Below the pieces are notes generated by a model, which did not search any database, had not been told where the DNA came from, and saw only the letters and a program-made list of their open reading frames with translations. DNA of 45,019 bases from Marinomonas sp. UCMA 3892 (GTDB lineage: Bacteria; Pseudomonadota; Gammaproteobacteria; Pseudomonadales; Marinomonadaceae). Position numbers and translations under genes: made by a program. Below are positions 8,635 through 16,823 of this stretch, piece by piece (within the stretch, counting starts at the first letter, position 1; each line of letters opens with the position of its first letter). The DNA is taken from contig NZ_PTXN01000024.1 in NCBI RefSeq assembly GCF_012726345.1, forward strand, positions 1 through 45,019, given 5' to 3'.

Positions 8635-8949
8635 CACAACGATAAGAAGATTGACCAAGAATAAAAATAAGTTAATCGTCGTATGTAGGTTCTTAAAAAC
8701 AACAATAACAAATAGGAACACCGTAGCCTCTTCAAATAAAAATAAAAATTTGAGGCTATGGATGGAAAATCGCTTTGGATAATTGATTTTTTTAGATATA
8801 CAAGCCTTCGGGCAATGAAAACAATGCAAAAATAAAAATAAAACCTGAGTAGAACTGCAGAAGCAGCACCCACTTTGTTTTCGGAACTAGTATCTTCATG
8901 TATCCAAAGCGATTATTTTATTTACTGATTAGTAAATATTCAATCGCTT
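8635..8949 (+). ncRNA. Predicted CrcZ-like small RNA with four Hfq/Crc-type A-rich sites
   Basis: There is no convincing protein gene in the 560 bp between the sigma54 activator and pcnB. Behind the sigma54 promoter lie four A-rich tracts readable as unbroken ARN triplets: 8657-8671 (five), 8695-8712 (six), 8735-8749 (five) and 8828-8842 (five); three share the core AATAAAAATAA. The third is exposed in the loop of a hairpin with stem TAGCCTC (8724-8730) / GAGGCTA (8752-8758). In Pseudomonas, crcZ occupies this position, is driven by CbrB and sigma54, and relieves catabolite repression by sequestering Hfq (and Crc) on such motifs. The 3' end is uncertain: a weak AAAATC/GATTTT hairpin before a T7 tract would end it near 8793, while paired segments up to 8949 suggest a longer form that includes the fourth site. 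Confidence 0.68.
8768..8949 (+). repeat. Competing long-range inverted repeats in the sRNA 3' part
   Basis: AATCGCTTTGGATA at 8768-8781 is the exact reverse complement of TATCCAAAGCGATT at 8901-8914. The 8-nt end of the latter, AAGCGATT (8907-8914), can pair instead with AATCGCTT at 8942-8949, enclosing a perfect inner hairpin ATTTACT-GATT-AGTAAAT. The two folds exclude each other. The first fold encloses the fourth A-rich tract. Confidence 0.55.
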
Positions 8950-9065
8950 CTGTTATCTCTTCTATATCGACATACCCATTTTGCTCAAACAATACCATTA
9001 TCCGTGTAACTTTACTTCATCACGTGTAGAATGCCCTTTTCGTTAACTTTAAAATTTGTTGTCTA

Positions 9066-10520
9066 ATGCTTACAGGATTAAAATCTCTGGTACGTAAAGC
9101 TACCTCACTGTTTGCCTCTCCAAAGGCACAGACTTACCCTATTATTATATCTCGCAGCGACCATAGCTTATCTCGACAAGATTTAAGCCCAAATGCCGTA
9201 AAAGTATTGTATCGCCTAAATAAAGCAGGCTTTGATGCTTTTCTTGTTGGTGGCTGCGTTCGAGATCATCTTATTGGCATTAAGCCAAAAGATTTTGACG
9301 TTGTTACTAATGCCACTCCCGAAGAAGTTCACACCATTTTCTCAAACTCAAGGCTCATTGGACGAAGATTCAAATTGGTCCATGTGACGTTTGGGCGCGA
9401 AATCATTGAAGTCTCAACATTCAGAGCAAATTCAGCTCAAGACGACAGTGACGATGACGACACACAAAACTCTTCTTTAAAAGGCAAAGACTCTGCACGA
9501 TCCGCCCACGGTATCGTGTTGCGTGATAATGTCTACGGCAATATTGAAGAAGACGCCGAACGCCGCGATTTCACTTTTAACGCTTTGTATTACAATGTTA
9601 AGGACTTCAGTATTCACGATTACTGTGGCGGCCTAAAAGACATTGAAAATAAACAAATTCGAATTATTGGTGACGCTCGTCAGCGCTATCAAGAAGACCC
9701 TGTTCGCATGCTGCGCGCGATTCGCTTTGCTGGCAAGCTAGGGTTTGAACTAGAAGCTGAAACGGCTGCACCTATTAAAGAAATGGCGCATCTGCTGGAC
9801 CACATTCCACCAGCACGTCTATTTGAAGAAGTATTAAAACTACTTGGTAGTGGCAACGGTATTGAAACATTTCACTTACTGCGCCAATATGGTTTGTTCC
9901 GTTATTTATTTCCAGACACTGACGCCCTACTACAAAGCGGCTGGAAACGTAATGACATCGACCCAGAAGCTTTCATACTTCAAGGTCTAAAAAACACCGA
10001 CGATCGCATCCAAAGCGGTAAAACGACAGCGCCATATTTCTTATACGCAGTTTTACTGTGGCCAAGTGTGGCTCTTCGCCATGAAGAGTTCCAAGCGCAA
10101 GGCATGCCTGCAACGCCAGCATTGCATCAAGCCGCTAACATGGTATTAGACAACCAAGTCGCATCAACCGCTATCCCACGCCGATTCTCAACACCAATGC
10201 GTGAAATCTGGGACATGCAATACCGACTACCAAAACGCTATGGCAAACGTGCTTTTTTATTGCTTGAACATCCTCGCTTCCGTGCTGGTTTCGACTTCTT
10301 ACTTATTCGTGAGTTAAGTGGTGCAAACCTAGATGGGCTAGGCGATTGGTGGGAAAAATTCCAACATGGCACAGAAAGCCAGCAAAGAGAGCTAATCAAA
10401 AGCATAGACTTATTTACTAAAGACAACGAAGGTCCGAAGAAACGCCGTCCTCGTCGTCGCAGAAAAAGCAATAGCAACGCCACTAGCACAGCTTCACAAA
10501 GTGGCACTTTTGACGAGTAA
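9066..10520 (+). CDS. pcnB: Poly(A) polymerase I PcnB
   Basis: Class II nucleotidyltransferase that adds 3' poly(A) tails to RNA and speeds decay. 484 residues. The active-site region reads LVGGCVRDHLIG followed by DFDVV (catalytic Asp76 and Asp78); next come the RRFKLVHV segment and RRDFTFNALYYN, then the helical RNA-binding region with DPVRMLRAIRFAGKLGF. The C-terminal tail (PKKRRPRRRRK) is strongly basic as in the E. coli enzyme. The ATG at 9066 has no recognisable Shine-Dalgarno; no better start exists before the core. It opens the run pcnB-folK-panB-panC-pgi, the same order as in Pseudomonas. Confidence 0.95.
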   Translation: MLTGLKSLVRKATSLFASPKAQTYPIIISRSDHSLSRQDLSPNAVKVLYRLNKAGFDAFLVGGCVRDHLIGIKPKDFDVVTNATPEEVHTIFSNSRLIGRRFKLVHVTFGREIIEVSTFRANSAQDDSDDDDTQNSSLKGKDSARSAHGIVLRDNVYGNIEEDAERRDFTFNALYYNVKDFSIHDYCGGLKDIENKQIRIIGDARQRYQEDPVRMLRAIRFAGKLGFELEAETAAPIKEMAHLLDHIPPARLFEEVLKLLGSGNGIETFHLLRQYGLFRYLFPDTDALLQSGWKRNDIDPEAFILQGLKNTDDRIQSGKTTAPYFLYAVLLWPSVALRHEEFQAQGMPATPALHQAANMVLDNQVASTAIPRRFSTPMREIWDMQYRLPKRYGKRAFLLLEHPRFRAGFDFLLIRELSGANLDGLGDWWEKFQHGTESQQRELIKSIDLFTKDNEGPKKRRPRRRRKSNSNATSTASQSGTFDE

Positions 10521-10534
10521 GAGGAGGCGTTTTG

Positions 10535-11017
10535 ATGCACGCTTATATTGGCCTCGGCAGTAATCTTGAAAACCCAGTGGCGCAACTTGATCGCGCCATT
10601 GACACTCTAAAGAAACACGACGATTTAAAAAACCTTCGTGTTTCTTCTATTTATGGCAGCAAGCCCGTTGGTCCACAAGATCAACCAGACTATATTAATG
10701 CCGTCGCGACATTCGAAACCAACCTCTCCCCTATCGACCTTCTTGATTTATTGCAAAGTATCGAACAATCACAACGTCGAGTAAGAGAACGCCATTGGGG
10801 ACCACGCACCCTAGACTTAGATCTGTTATTGTACGGACAAGAAACAATACTGTCACCAAGGCTAACCGTGCCACACCCCTTCATGCTAGAACGAGGGTTT
10901 GTAATAAAGCCGCTTAGCGACCTAGCGCCTGATATGCTCTTAGCGAATGGAAAAACTGTTACCGAGCAATTACAGCAACTTGATACCAACGATTTGGTCT
11001 TTATCAAAGAAGAATAA
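10535..11017 (+). CDS. folK: 2-amino-4-hydroxy-6-hydroxymethyldihydropteridine pyrophosphokinase
   Basis: Transfers pyrophosphate from ATP to 6-hydroxymethyl-7,8-dihydropterin in folate synthesis. 160 residues, as expected. It starts MHAYIGLGSNLENP (the pterin-binding GSN segment), and carries RVRERHWGPRTLDLDLLLYG, the family signature with the magnesium-binding DxD, followed by PHPFMLERGFV. The ATG at 10535 has a perfect AGGAGG at 7 nt; a TTG at 10532 is too close to it. It lies 14 bp behind pcnB and 3 bp before panB. Confidence 0.96.
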   Translation: MHAYIGLGSNLENPVAQLDRAIDTLKKHDDLKNLRVSSIYGSKPVGPQDQPDYINAVATFETNLSPIDLLDLLQSIEQSQRRVRERHWGPRTLDLDLLLYGQETILSPRLTVPHPFMLERGFVIKPLSDLAPDMLLANGKTVTEQLQQLDTNDLVFIKEE

Positions 11018-11020
11018 ATT

Positions 11021-11848
11021 ATGTATTCAGATAACTCTCAAAGAAAACTCACCAAGCCTGTGACTTTATCCACTCTCAAAAAAATGAAAGCAGATAAAGA
11101 AAAAATTACCTGCCTGACAAGCTATGACGCGTCTTTCACCAATGTCATGAATGTCGCAGGAGTTGAAACAATATTGGTCGGGGATTCTCTAGGCATGGTC
11201 ATACAAGGCCAAGACAGTACATTGCCCGTTACCATCGAAGATATGTGCTACCACACTGCTGCAGTAAAACGAGGCAACACCAATGCCTTCATCCTCGCAG
11301 ATATGTCTTTTATGAGTTACAGCAAGCCTGAACAAGCACTAGATAACGCCGCAAAATTAATGCAAGCTGGCGCAAATATGGTCAAGCTCGAAGGCGGAAG
11401 CTGGTTAGCAGACACGATAAAACTTCTTAGCCAACGCGGTATTCCGGTTTGCGCTCATTTAGGCCTTACTCCTCAATCTGTACATAAGTTTGGTGGCTAC
11501 AAGGTACAAGGCAAAAGCCAAGACGCTGCCGACTTACTATTGCAAGAGTCTCTAGACCTTGTTGCCGCTGGCGCGGATATTCTTTTGTATGAATGCATCC
11601 CGACAGAACTTGGCAAAACGTTAACCGATGCGGTTCCTGTACCGACTATTGGTATCGGTGCAGGACACCACACCGACGGTCAAGTACTCGTCATGCACGA
11701 CATGCTTGGCATCAACTTAGGCCACACACCCAAATTCGTTAAAAACTTTTTAACCGAAGGTCGTAACGTCACAGAAGCCTTTGAAGCTTATGTTAAAGAA
11801 GTTAAAGACATGACATTCCCAGGACCTGAGCACGGATTCAAATCATGA
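11021..11848 (+). CDS. panB: 3-methyl-2-oxobutanoate hydroxymethyltransferase
   Basis: First step of pantothenate synthesis: adds a hydroxymethyl group from methylene-tetrahydrofolate to alpha-ketoisovalerate. 275 residues, with the metal-binding VGDSLGMVIQG (Asp after VG), DSTLPVTIEDM, the GANMVKLEGG segment, HLGLTPQSVHKFGGYKVQG and IGIGAGHHTDGQ, all characteristic. Its stop overlaps the panC start by four bases (ATGA), so the two are translationally coupled. The folate-gene neighbour folK makes precursors of its cofactor. Confidence 0.97.
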   Translation: MYSDNSQRKLTKPVTLSTLKKMKADKEKITCLTSYDASFTNVMNVAGVETILVGDSLGMVIQGQDSTLPVTIEDMCYHTAAVKRGNTNAFILADMSFMSYSKPEQALDNAAKLMQAGANMVKLEGGSWLADTIKLLSQRGIPVCAHLGLTPQSVHKFGGYKVQGKSQDAADLLLQESLDLVAAGADILLYECIPTELGKTLTDAVPVPTIGIGAGHHTDGQVLVMHDMLGINLGHTPKFVKNFLTEGRNVTEAFEAYVKEVKDMTFPGPEHGFKS

Positions 11849-12693
11849 AAACATTCCACACCGTGGCAGAGCTTCGTACCGCACTTAAAATAGAACGCTT
11901 GAAAGACAAAAAAATTGTGTTTGTACCCACCATGGGCAACTTACATGACGGCCACATGTCACTGATTCGAAAAGCAAAAGAAGAAGGTGATATCATTGTT
12001 TCTTCAATCTTCGTCAACCCAATGCAGTTTTCAGATCAAAGCGATTTAGAACGCTACCCAAAGACCTTAGAAGAAGATAAACGCGTACTTGAAGCAAATG
12101 GCTGCAACTATCTGTTCGCACCAGATGCACTTGAAATGTACCCAGACGGAAAACGCAGTCAAACACAAATCGAAGTGGTCGGCATTTCTGACATTCTTTG
12201 TGGCGCTTCTCGCCCAGGGCATTTTGTTGGCGTTTCTACAGTGGTGACAAAATTATTTAATATTGTTCAACCAGACACAGCAATTTTCGGCAACAAGGAC
12301 TTTCAACAGCTAAAAGTCATTCAAGACATGGTACGCGACCTAAGCTCTAACGTACGTATCATAGGTGTTGATACCGCACGCAACGAAGATGGCCTTGCCA
12401 TGAGTTCGCGCAATGGTTACTTAACAGAAGAAGAGAGACGCATTGCCCCAACAATTTATCAAACCTTGTTATGGGCAAAAGAAGCACTACTTGAAAACCG
12501 TGCGAGTCACGAGGACATTTGCGAACAAGCTCAGCAGAAGCTTGAAGCAGCTGGTTTCCGTCGTGATTATTTCGAAATCCGCGCACAAGAAAATTTACAA
12601 ACACCATCAGAAGAAGAGAAGCGCCTCGTCATATTGACGGCGGCATATCTAGGTAAAGCACGCTTAATTGATAACTTGCGTGTAGAGCTATAA
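11845..12693 (+). CDS. panC: Pantothenate synthetase
   Basis: ATP-dependent condensation of pantoate with beta-alanine. 282 residues. The nucleotidylyl-transferase HIGH motif appears as PTMGNLHDGH near residue 30, the pantoate-binding region as SIFVNPMQF, then GASRPGHFVGVSTVVTKLFNIV, FGNKDFQQL and the KMSKS-like loop LAMSSRNGYL. ATGA overlap with panB. The beta-alanine-forming gene panD, which follows panC in Pseudomonas, is not in this window; pgi comes next. Confidence 0.97.
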   Translation: MKTFHTVAELRTALKIERLKDKKIVFVPTMGNLHDGHMSLIRKAKEEGDIIVSSIFVNPMQFSDQSDLERYPKTLEEDKRVLEANGCNYLFAPDALEMYPDGKRSQTQIEVVGISDILCGASRPGHFVGVSTVVTKLFNIVQPDTAIFGNKDFQQLKVIQDMVRDLSSNVRIIGVDTARNEDGLAMSSRNGYLTEEERRIAPTIYQTLLWAKEALLENRASHEDICEQAQQKLEAAGFRRDYFEIRAQENLQTPSEEEKRLVILTAAYLGKARLIDNLRVEL

Positions 12694-12716
12694 CTTTGAT
12701 TTCTAGGGAGATTGTA

Positions 12717-14363
12717 ATGAGCTCACCCACAAAATTAACTGCTTGGCAAAAACTAACAGAGCACAAACAAGAAATGGCATCTGTTAGCATGAAAAGCTTG
12801 TTTGAAGCAGACCCAAAACGTGCTGAAAAATACACCACACAAGCGGCAGGTTGGACATTGGATTACGCAAAAAACCGTGCCAATGAAAAAACCCTATCGC
12901 TACTGACCGACCTAGCAAAAGAGGCCGGTTTAGAAAGCGCCATTAAAGGCATGTTCAGCGGTGCGCACATCAACAACACCGAAGATCGCTCGGTATTACA
13001 TATCGCTTTACGCGCCAGCCAAGCTCAAGAAACACTCATGGTGGATGGCGTTAATGTTTTAGCCGAAGTACGCGCGACACTAAAACAAATGGAAGCCTTT
13101 GTTACTCAACTACACAACGGCGAATGGAAAGGCTACACAGGCAAACGCATTACCGATGTAATCTCAATCGGCATAGGCGGCTCTTACCTTGGGCCAAAAG
13201 TTGTTGCAGAAGCCTTAACGCCATACAAAAAAGACGGCATTAAAGTCCATTTTGTGGCGAACATCGATGGTTCAGATATCACTGGCAAACTAAAGCTAGT
13301 GAACCCTGAAACCACCGTCTTTGTGATCTCGTCTAAAACCTTCGGCACCTTAGAAACCTTATCTAACGCTAACGCTGCGCGCGATTGGTTCCTAAGCAAT
13401 GGCGGCTCACAAAGCGATGTCAGCAAACACTTTGCAGCCGTGAGCTCCAATGTCAAAAAAACCGTCGACTTCGGCATGGCGGAAGAAAATATCTTCCCTA
13501 TGTGGGATTGGGTTGGTGGACGCTATTCACTGTGGTCTGCTATTGGCTTGCCTGTTGCTATTGCCGTTGGCATGGACAACTTCTACGAATTATTAGACGG
13601 CGCTCACCAAATGGACGAGCATTTCCGCACTACACCATTCGAAGAAAACTTGCCGGTTATCATGGGCACCCTTGGCGTATGGTACATCAACTTCCATAAC
13701 GCACAAACTCATGCATTGATTCCTTACGACCATTACCTACGCGCCATGCCTGCCCACATCCAGCAGTTAGACATGGAAAGTAACGGTAAATCGACACTAT
13801 TGAATGGCGATGGTGTAGAAACCGATACAGGTCCAATTATCTGGGGCGGCGCTGGCACCAACGGTCAACATGCTTACCACCAGTTATTGCATCAAGGTAC
13901 ACGCCTCGTACCTGTGGACTTTATCGTCCCATTGGCGTCTCACAACCCAATTGGCGAGCACCACGCACAATTGTTTGCTAACTGTTTAAGCCAGTCACAA
14001 GCTTTGATGGTTGGTAAAACACTTGAGCAAGCGCAGCAAGAACTTCGTGATGCTGGCGCTAGCCCAGATCAAGTAGAAGCCATTGCTCCTCACAAAGTGA
14101 TCAAGGGCAATCGTCCAAGCAACACCCTACTGACCGATAAAATGACACCAGCCACTGTTGGTGCCTTGATCGCCCTTTACGAGCACCGTACTTTTGTACA
14201 AGGCACTATCTGGGGCATCAACTCATTCGACCAATGGGGCGTAGAACTAGGCAAAGTATTGGGCACAGACATCTACAACCGCCTTGTGAGCGACAGCGAC
14301 AACAGCGCACTGGATGCCTCCACCCAAGCACTGATCAAAGCGTTCAAGAAAGCTCAGGCTTAA
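12717..14363 (+). CDS. pgi: Glucose-6-phosphate isomerase
   Basis: Interconverts glucose 6-phosphate and fructose 6-phosphate. 548 residues, matching the E. coli-type enzyme (549). Key segments are ISIGIGGSYLGPK, the phosphate-binding VISSKTFGTLET, the signature near FPMWDWVGGRYSLWSAIGLP, and the second signature near the C-terminus with INSFDQWGVELGK. ATG 12717 is chosen for AGGGAG at 6 nt; a TTG at 12696 adds seven unlikely residues. It closes the pcnB-to-pgi run and is followed by a strong terminator. Confidence 0.97.
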   Translation: MSSPTKLTAWQKLTEHKQEMASVSMKSLFEADPKRAEKYTTQAAGWTLDYAKNRANEKTLSLLTDLAKEAGLESAIKGMFSGAHINNTEDRSVLHIALRASQAQETLMVDGVNVLAEVRATLKQMEAFVTQLHNGEWKGYTGKRITDVISIGIGGSYLGPKVVAEALTPYKKDGIKVHFVANIDGSDITGKLKLVNPETTVFVISSKTFGTLETLSNANAARDWFLSNGGSQSDVSKHFAAVSSNVKKTVDFGMAEENIFPMWDWVGGRYSLWSAIGLPVAIAVGMDNFYELLDGAHQMDEHFRTTPFEENLPVIMGTLGVWYINFHNAQTHALIPYDHYLRAMPAHIQQLDMESNGKSTLLNGDGVETDTGPIIWGGAGTNGQHAYHQLLHQGTRLVPVDFIVPLASHNPIGEHHAQLFANCLSQSQALMVGKTLEQAQQELRDAGASPDQVEAIAPHKVIKGNRPSNTLLTDKMTPATVGALIALYEHRTFVQGTIWGINSFDQWGVELGKVLGTDIYNRLVSDSDNSALDASTQALIKAFKKAQA

Positions 14364-14388
14364 CAGCTAAACTTTCTGCCGTTGAACT

Positions 14389-14416
14389 AAAAACACCAGC
14401 CTCGGCTGGTGTTTTT
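14389..14416 (+). terminator. Intrinsic terminator of pgi
   Basis: AAAAACACCAGCC (14389-14401) pairs perfectly with GGCTGGTGTTTTT (14404-14416), giving a GC-rich stem with flanking A and T runs. It works in both directions on paper; the gene it serves is pgi, 25 bp upstream. Confidence 0.92.
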
Positions 14417-14439
14417 ATTTACCTTAGAAACAGAACAAA

Positions 14440-14519
14440 TCGTAGGGCATCATAAGCGACAACGTAATGTGCCGAAGAAAGCGAAGCTTTCATGTAAGTC
14501 GCGGATTCAGCCCGGCACA
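14440..14519. repeat. REP-like palindromic element
   Basis: A 52-bp unit at 14468-14519 is bounded by TGTGCCG and CGGCACA and holds the inner palindrome GAAAGC-GAA-GCTTTC. Just before it, GTAGGGCATCATAAGCG followed by CGTAATGTGCC forms a second imperfect palindrome like the GTAGGG-type repetitive units of many gammaproteobacteria. The element interrupts the end of the Fic remnant. I saw no second copy in this window, so repetitiveness is inferred. Confidence 0.4.
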
Positions 14520-14724
14520 GACCATTTTACCCAGTCAGTAATGTCCGAATTGAGTTGGCTGGCTTTATTTAGTCCATTGTAATAGGCGTTTTTGTCTTTC
14601 TCAATAATCGTCGATAAGCTGAGTAATGGCGATCGGTTAAGGTCTTGAGCCAATGCCATTTCGGCATTGCGTTTCATCAAAGGTGAAGTTTGGCCAATCA
14701 GGGTATTGCCAGCTGTATTTCATA
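14507..14724 (-). pseudogene. Remnant of a Fic-family (DUF4172-type) protein gene
   Basis: From the ATG at 14724 the minus strand reads MKYSWQYPDWPNFTFDE, very like the N-terminus of Fic proteins with a DUF4172 domain (MKxIWQxPDWPxFTWD). About 50 bases on, that frame runs into a stop, while another frame continues as NAEMALAQDLNRSPLLSLST, then KDKNAYYNGLNKAS and DITDWVKW, which is the C-terminal part of the same family. It then stops inside the REP-like repeat. The whole Fic catalytic core (HPFxxGNGR) is missing. So an internal deletion joined the two ends, and the gene is dead. Complete members AMPylate target proteins. Confidence 0.72.
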
Positions 14725-14729
14725 ATATG

Positions 14730-14764
14730 AGCCGATTAAGTGAATTATTCGGCTCAAGGTTTTT
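14730..14764 (+). terminator. Stem-loop, possible weak terminator
   Basis: GAGCCGA (14730-14736) pairs with TCGGCTC (14750-14756), followed by AAGG and four T. It lies between the Fic remnant and the DUF1349 gene. Apart from this and the two preceding entries, 14417-14912 shows nothing I can support. Confidence 0.3.
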
Positions 14765-14912
14765 ATTTAGTTACCAGCGGAAATCATCAAGACACAACAC
14801 CTGACTTTCCAATGCTATTTTTTCACTTAATCGATTGGACAAAAAGCTTTAGAAGAGATACAAAAACCACCAGGGCAACAAACAAATTCAAAAAGGAGCA
14901 TAGAGAATTAAA

Positions 14913-15548
14913 ATGGTCGATTTCACCAATGGTAAATGGATTTTTGAGCCAAAATTAAGTGAAGTGTGTACAGACTCAGTCTCTATAACAACTAAGCCAA
15001 ACACGGATCTCTGGCAACGCAGTTACTATGGTTTCCGAAATGACAATGCTCCCGCATTACAGATCGAATCTGAGGAAAATTTCACCTTTACCGCAAAAGC
15101 CAGTTTCACTTACCAAACTCAATTTGATCAATGTGGTCTTATCATCTATCTCGATAGTGAGAATTGGTTCAAAGCCTCAATTGAATACGAAAACCAAGAG
15201 TTTTCAAGATTAGGAAGTGTTGTAACGAATTTTGGCTATTCTGACTGGGCCACTTCAGATATCCCCTTACCAAAAGAAATCTGGTATCGCTTAAGCCGTC
15301 GAGGAGCTGACTTCCTAATTGAGTCGTCATTTGATGGTATTGTTTTCAATCAAATGCGCATATTTCATTTACATCAACTTGGTGAAACCACTGCCGATAT
15401 GGGCAAATGCAACCCGCCACAACCCGCTGAGAAATCGGTACAATTTGGCGTATATGCGTGCAGTCCTCAGAACTCATCTTTTACCGCTAAATTCACCGAT
15501 ATGAATTTAGAACCTTGTAAGTGGCTAGCTCACTTAGACTTAGCCTAA
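14913..15548 (+). CDS. DUF1349 family protein (concanavalin A-like fold)
   Basis: 211 residues without signal peptide or membrane segment. The pattern of beta-strands with DLWQRSYYGFRNDNAPAL, the AKASFTYQTQFDQCGLIIYLDSENWFKASIEYE stretch and the VTNFGYSDWAT segment fits DUF1349/YesU-like proteins, whose members have a jelly-roll lectin or glycosidase-like fold and no firmly established reaction. AAGGAG lies 14 nt before the ATG, a long spacing. It ends 12 bp from the convergent AraC gene. The neighbourhood suggests an accessory gene, but no partner reveals its role. Confidence 0.75.
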   Translation: MVDFTNGKWIFEPKLSEVCTDSVSITTKPNTDLWQRSYYGFRNDNAPALQIESEENFTFTAKASFTYQTQFDQCGLIIYLDSENWFKASIEYENQEFSRLGSVVTNFGYSDWATSDIPLPKEIWYRLSRRGADFLIESSFDGIVFNQMRIFHLHQLGETTADMGKCNPPQPAEKSVQFGVYACSPQNSSFTAKFTDMNLEPCKWLAHLDLA

Positions 15549-15560
15549 ACTCAACCAGAT

Positions 15561-16364
15561 TCAGCTGATAGATTCCTTGTTATGGCGCTGAATATATTGC
15601 CCCGGTGTTACCCCCATTACACGACGAAACATGGCAATAAAGGCGCTGACATTTTCATAGCCCAAGGTGAACGCAATATTGGTTACGGGTACGTTGTCGG
15701 CCAACATTTCGATAGCACTCAACACCCTTGCTCGTTGCCGCCATTCAGAAAAACCTAACCCTGTTTGCTCGTTAAAGCGTCGCGCTAAGGTTCTCGAAGA
15801 TAAGCCAATGGATCTAGCCCATTCCTCTAGACTTCGATTATCTGCAAGGTTAGATAGTAGCCCATCTGTCATCTTTTTCAGGGATGGTAATCCAGGTTGA
15901 AGCAAACCAAACAAGGTTTCTGGCAAGTTCACGATTTCATCAAACAACACTTCGGATAAGCGACTTTTCACAGCTTGAGACGTATCGTCAGACCAGCTGG
16001 CTGCTCGATGCACTAGCTCTTTTAGTAATGGTGTTGTTTGGAAGGTTTTTGGTGAGCTATCAAGTAATTGGCTTCTTTTTGGGTCAAGGTAAACACTCCA
16101 ACCTCTAAAAGGGCCATGGGATTTCGCGCCATGCAATGTATTTGGTGGAATCCATACGGTATGGGTTGCAGGAACGACCCACCAACCGGATTCTGTTTGC
16201 ACCGACAAAAGCCCTTCCAAGCTGCCAACCAACTGACCAAATGCATGTCGATGCAGTTCTGTTTCTCTTATTTGATTTTCGATTAACTCTACTGACAAAA
16301 TTAAGTCAACATCAGATTGATCAATAATATCTGCAAGCAGCAGGGATTTTTTCATTTTGGCCAT
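15561..16364 (-). CDS. AraC family transcriptional regulator (cupin plus HTH, NimR-like)
   Basis: 267 residues. The N-terminal half is a cupin-type sensor domain (HRHAFGQLVGSLEGLLSV, then WWVVPATHTVWIPPNTLHGA), the C-terminal 100 residues are the two helix-turn-helix motifs of AraC proteins (SLEEWARSIGLSSRTLARRFNEQTG and VTNIAFTLGYENVSAFIAMFRRVMGVTPGQY). The cupin signature resembles E. coli NimR, a local repressor of an adjacent efflux gene. The gene is divergent from the small ORF at 16455, with a 90-bp shared control region, so that small gene is the most likely target. Ligand unknown. Confidence 0.87.
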   Translation of the reverse strand: MAKMKKSLLLADIIDQSDVDLILSVELIENQIRETELHRHAFGQLVGSLEGLLSVQTESGWWVVPATHTVWIPPNTLHGAKSHGPFRGWSVYLDPKRSQLLDSSPKTFQTTPLLKELVHRAASWSDDTSQAVKSRLSEVLFDEIVNLPETLFGLLQPGLPSLKKMTDGLLSNLADNRSLEEWARSIGLSSRTLARRFNEQTGLGFSEWRQRARVLSAIEMLADNVPVTNIAFTLGYENVSAFIAMFRRVMGVTPGQYIQRHNKESIS

Positions 16365-16454
16365 TTCTCAGTATTAGTTGTCTTAATTAATGGAGTATAG
16401 CCAAAATCCTCGCACTATACTGAACACTCATTTATTAGCATAAGAGGCTTTCCC

Positions 16455-16718
16455 ATGACATCCATTACCAAACCAGAAGACATTTTGCCCGAAGATGTTA
16501 ACCAAGCAAATCTTGACGGCATTCACATTCGCAAAGGGACAGTAGCCGCATTTTTGCAAAATGCTAAACTCTGGCAAGACCCCAACACCGCCAAGGAAGA
16601 AAAAACAAAACTCTTCGAGGCCATCAAAGAGACACTTCCCGCTCTGCAACTATTAGGCATGTTTGAGGTGTTTCAGTTTCAAAATAAGACGCTTCGAGCT
16701 TTGATTGAAGAGCTATAG
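16455..16718 (+). CDS. Small conserved hypothetical protein (possibly DUF7709-like)
   Basis: 87 residues, soluble, no cysteine, rich in helix-forming residues. It starts MTSITKPEDILPEDV and contains HIRKGTVAAFLQNAKLW and a C-terminal LPALQLLGMFEVF. The GTVAxxLxNxxLW and GxFxxF pattern reminds me of the DUF7709 family, but I cannot confirm it. AGAGG lies 7 nt before the ATG, so it is probably translated. It is divergent from the AraC gene at 15561 and may be its target. No function proposed. Confidence 0.65.
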   Translation: MTSITKPEDILPEDVNQANLDGIHIRKGTVAAFLQNAKLWQDPNTAKEEKTKLFEAIKETLPALQLLGMFEVFQFQNKTLRALIEEL

Positions 16719-16823
16719 ATTATCGTTTTAGCTTAATTATCAAATTAGAGGCGACCTTGTTACTAATCGTTGCTATCGCCTCTAATCATCAAAGACCTAA
16801 CTACTGGCCAATCGAATAATTAG

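Noticed and set aside
8599..8873. Two minus-strand frames of 76-82 codons in the sRNA region
   Set aside because: Their Phe/Leu-rich, low-complexity translation is what an A-rich RNA on the other strand produces; no ribosome sites.
14740..14958. 72-codon frame before the DUF1349 gene
   Set aside because: Low similarity to anything, poor ribosome site and overlap with the DUF1349 start; treated as chance.
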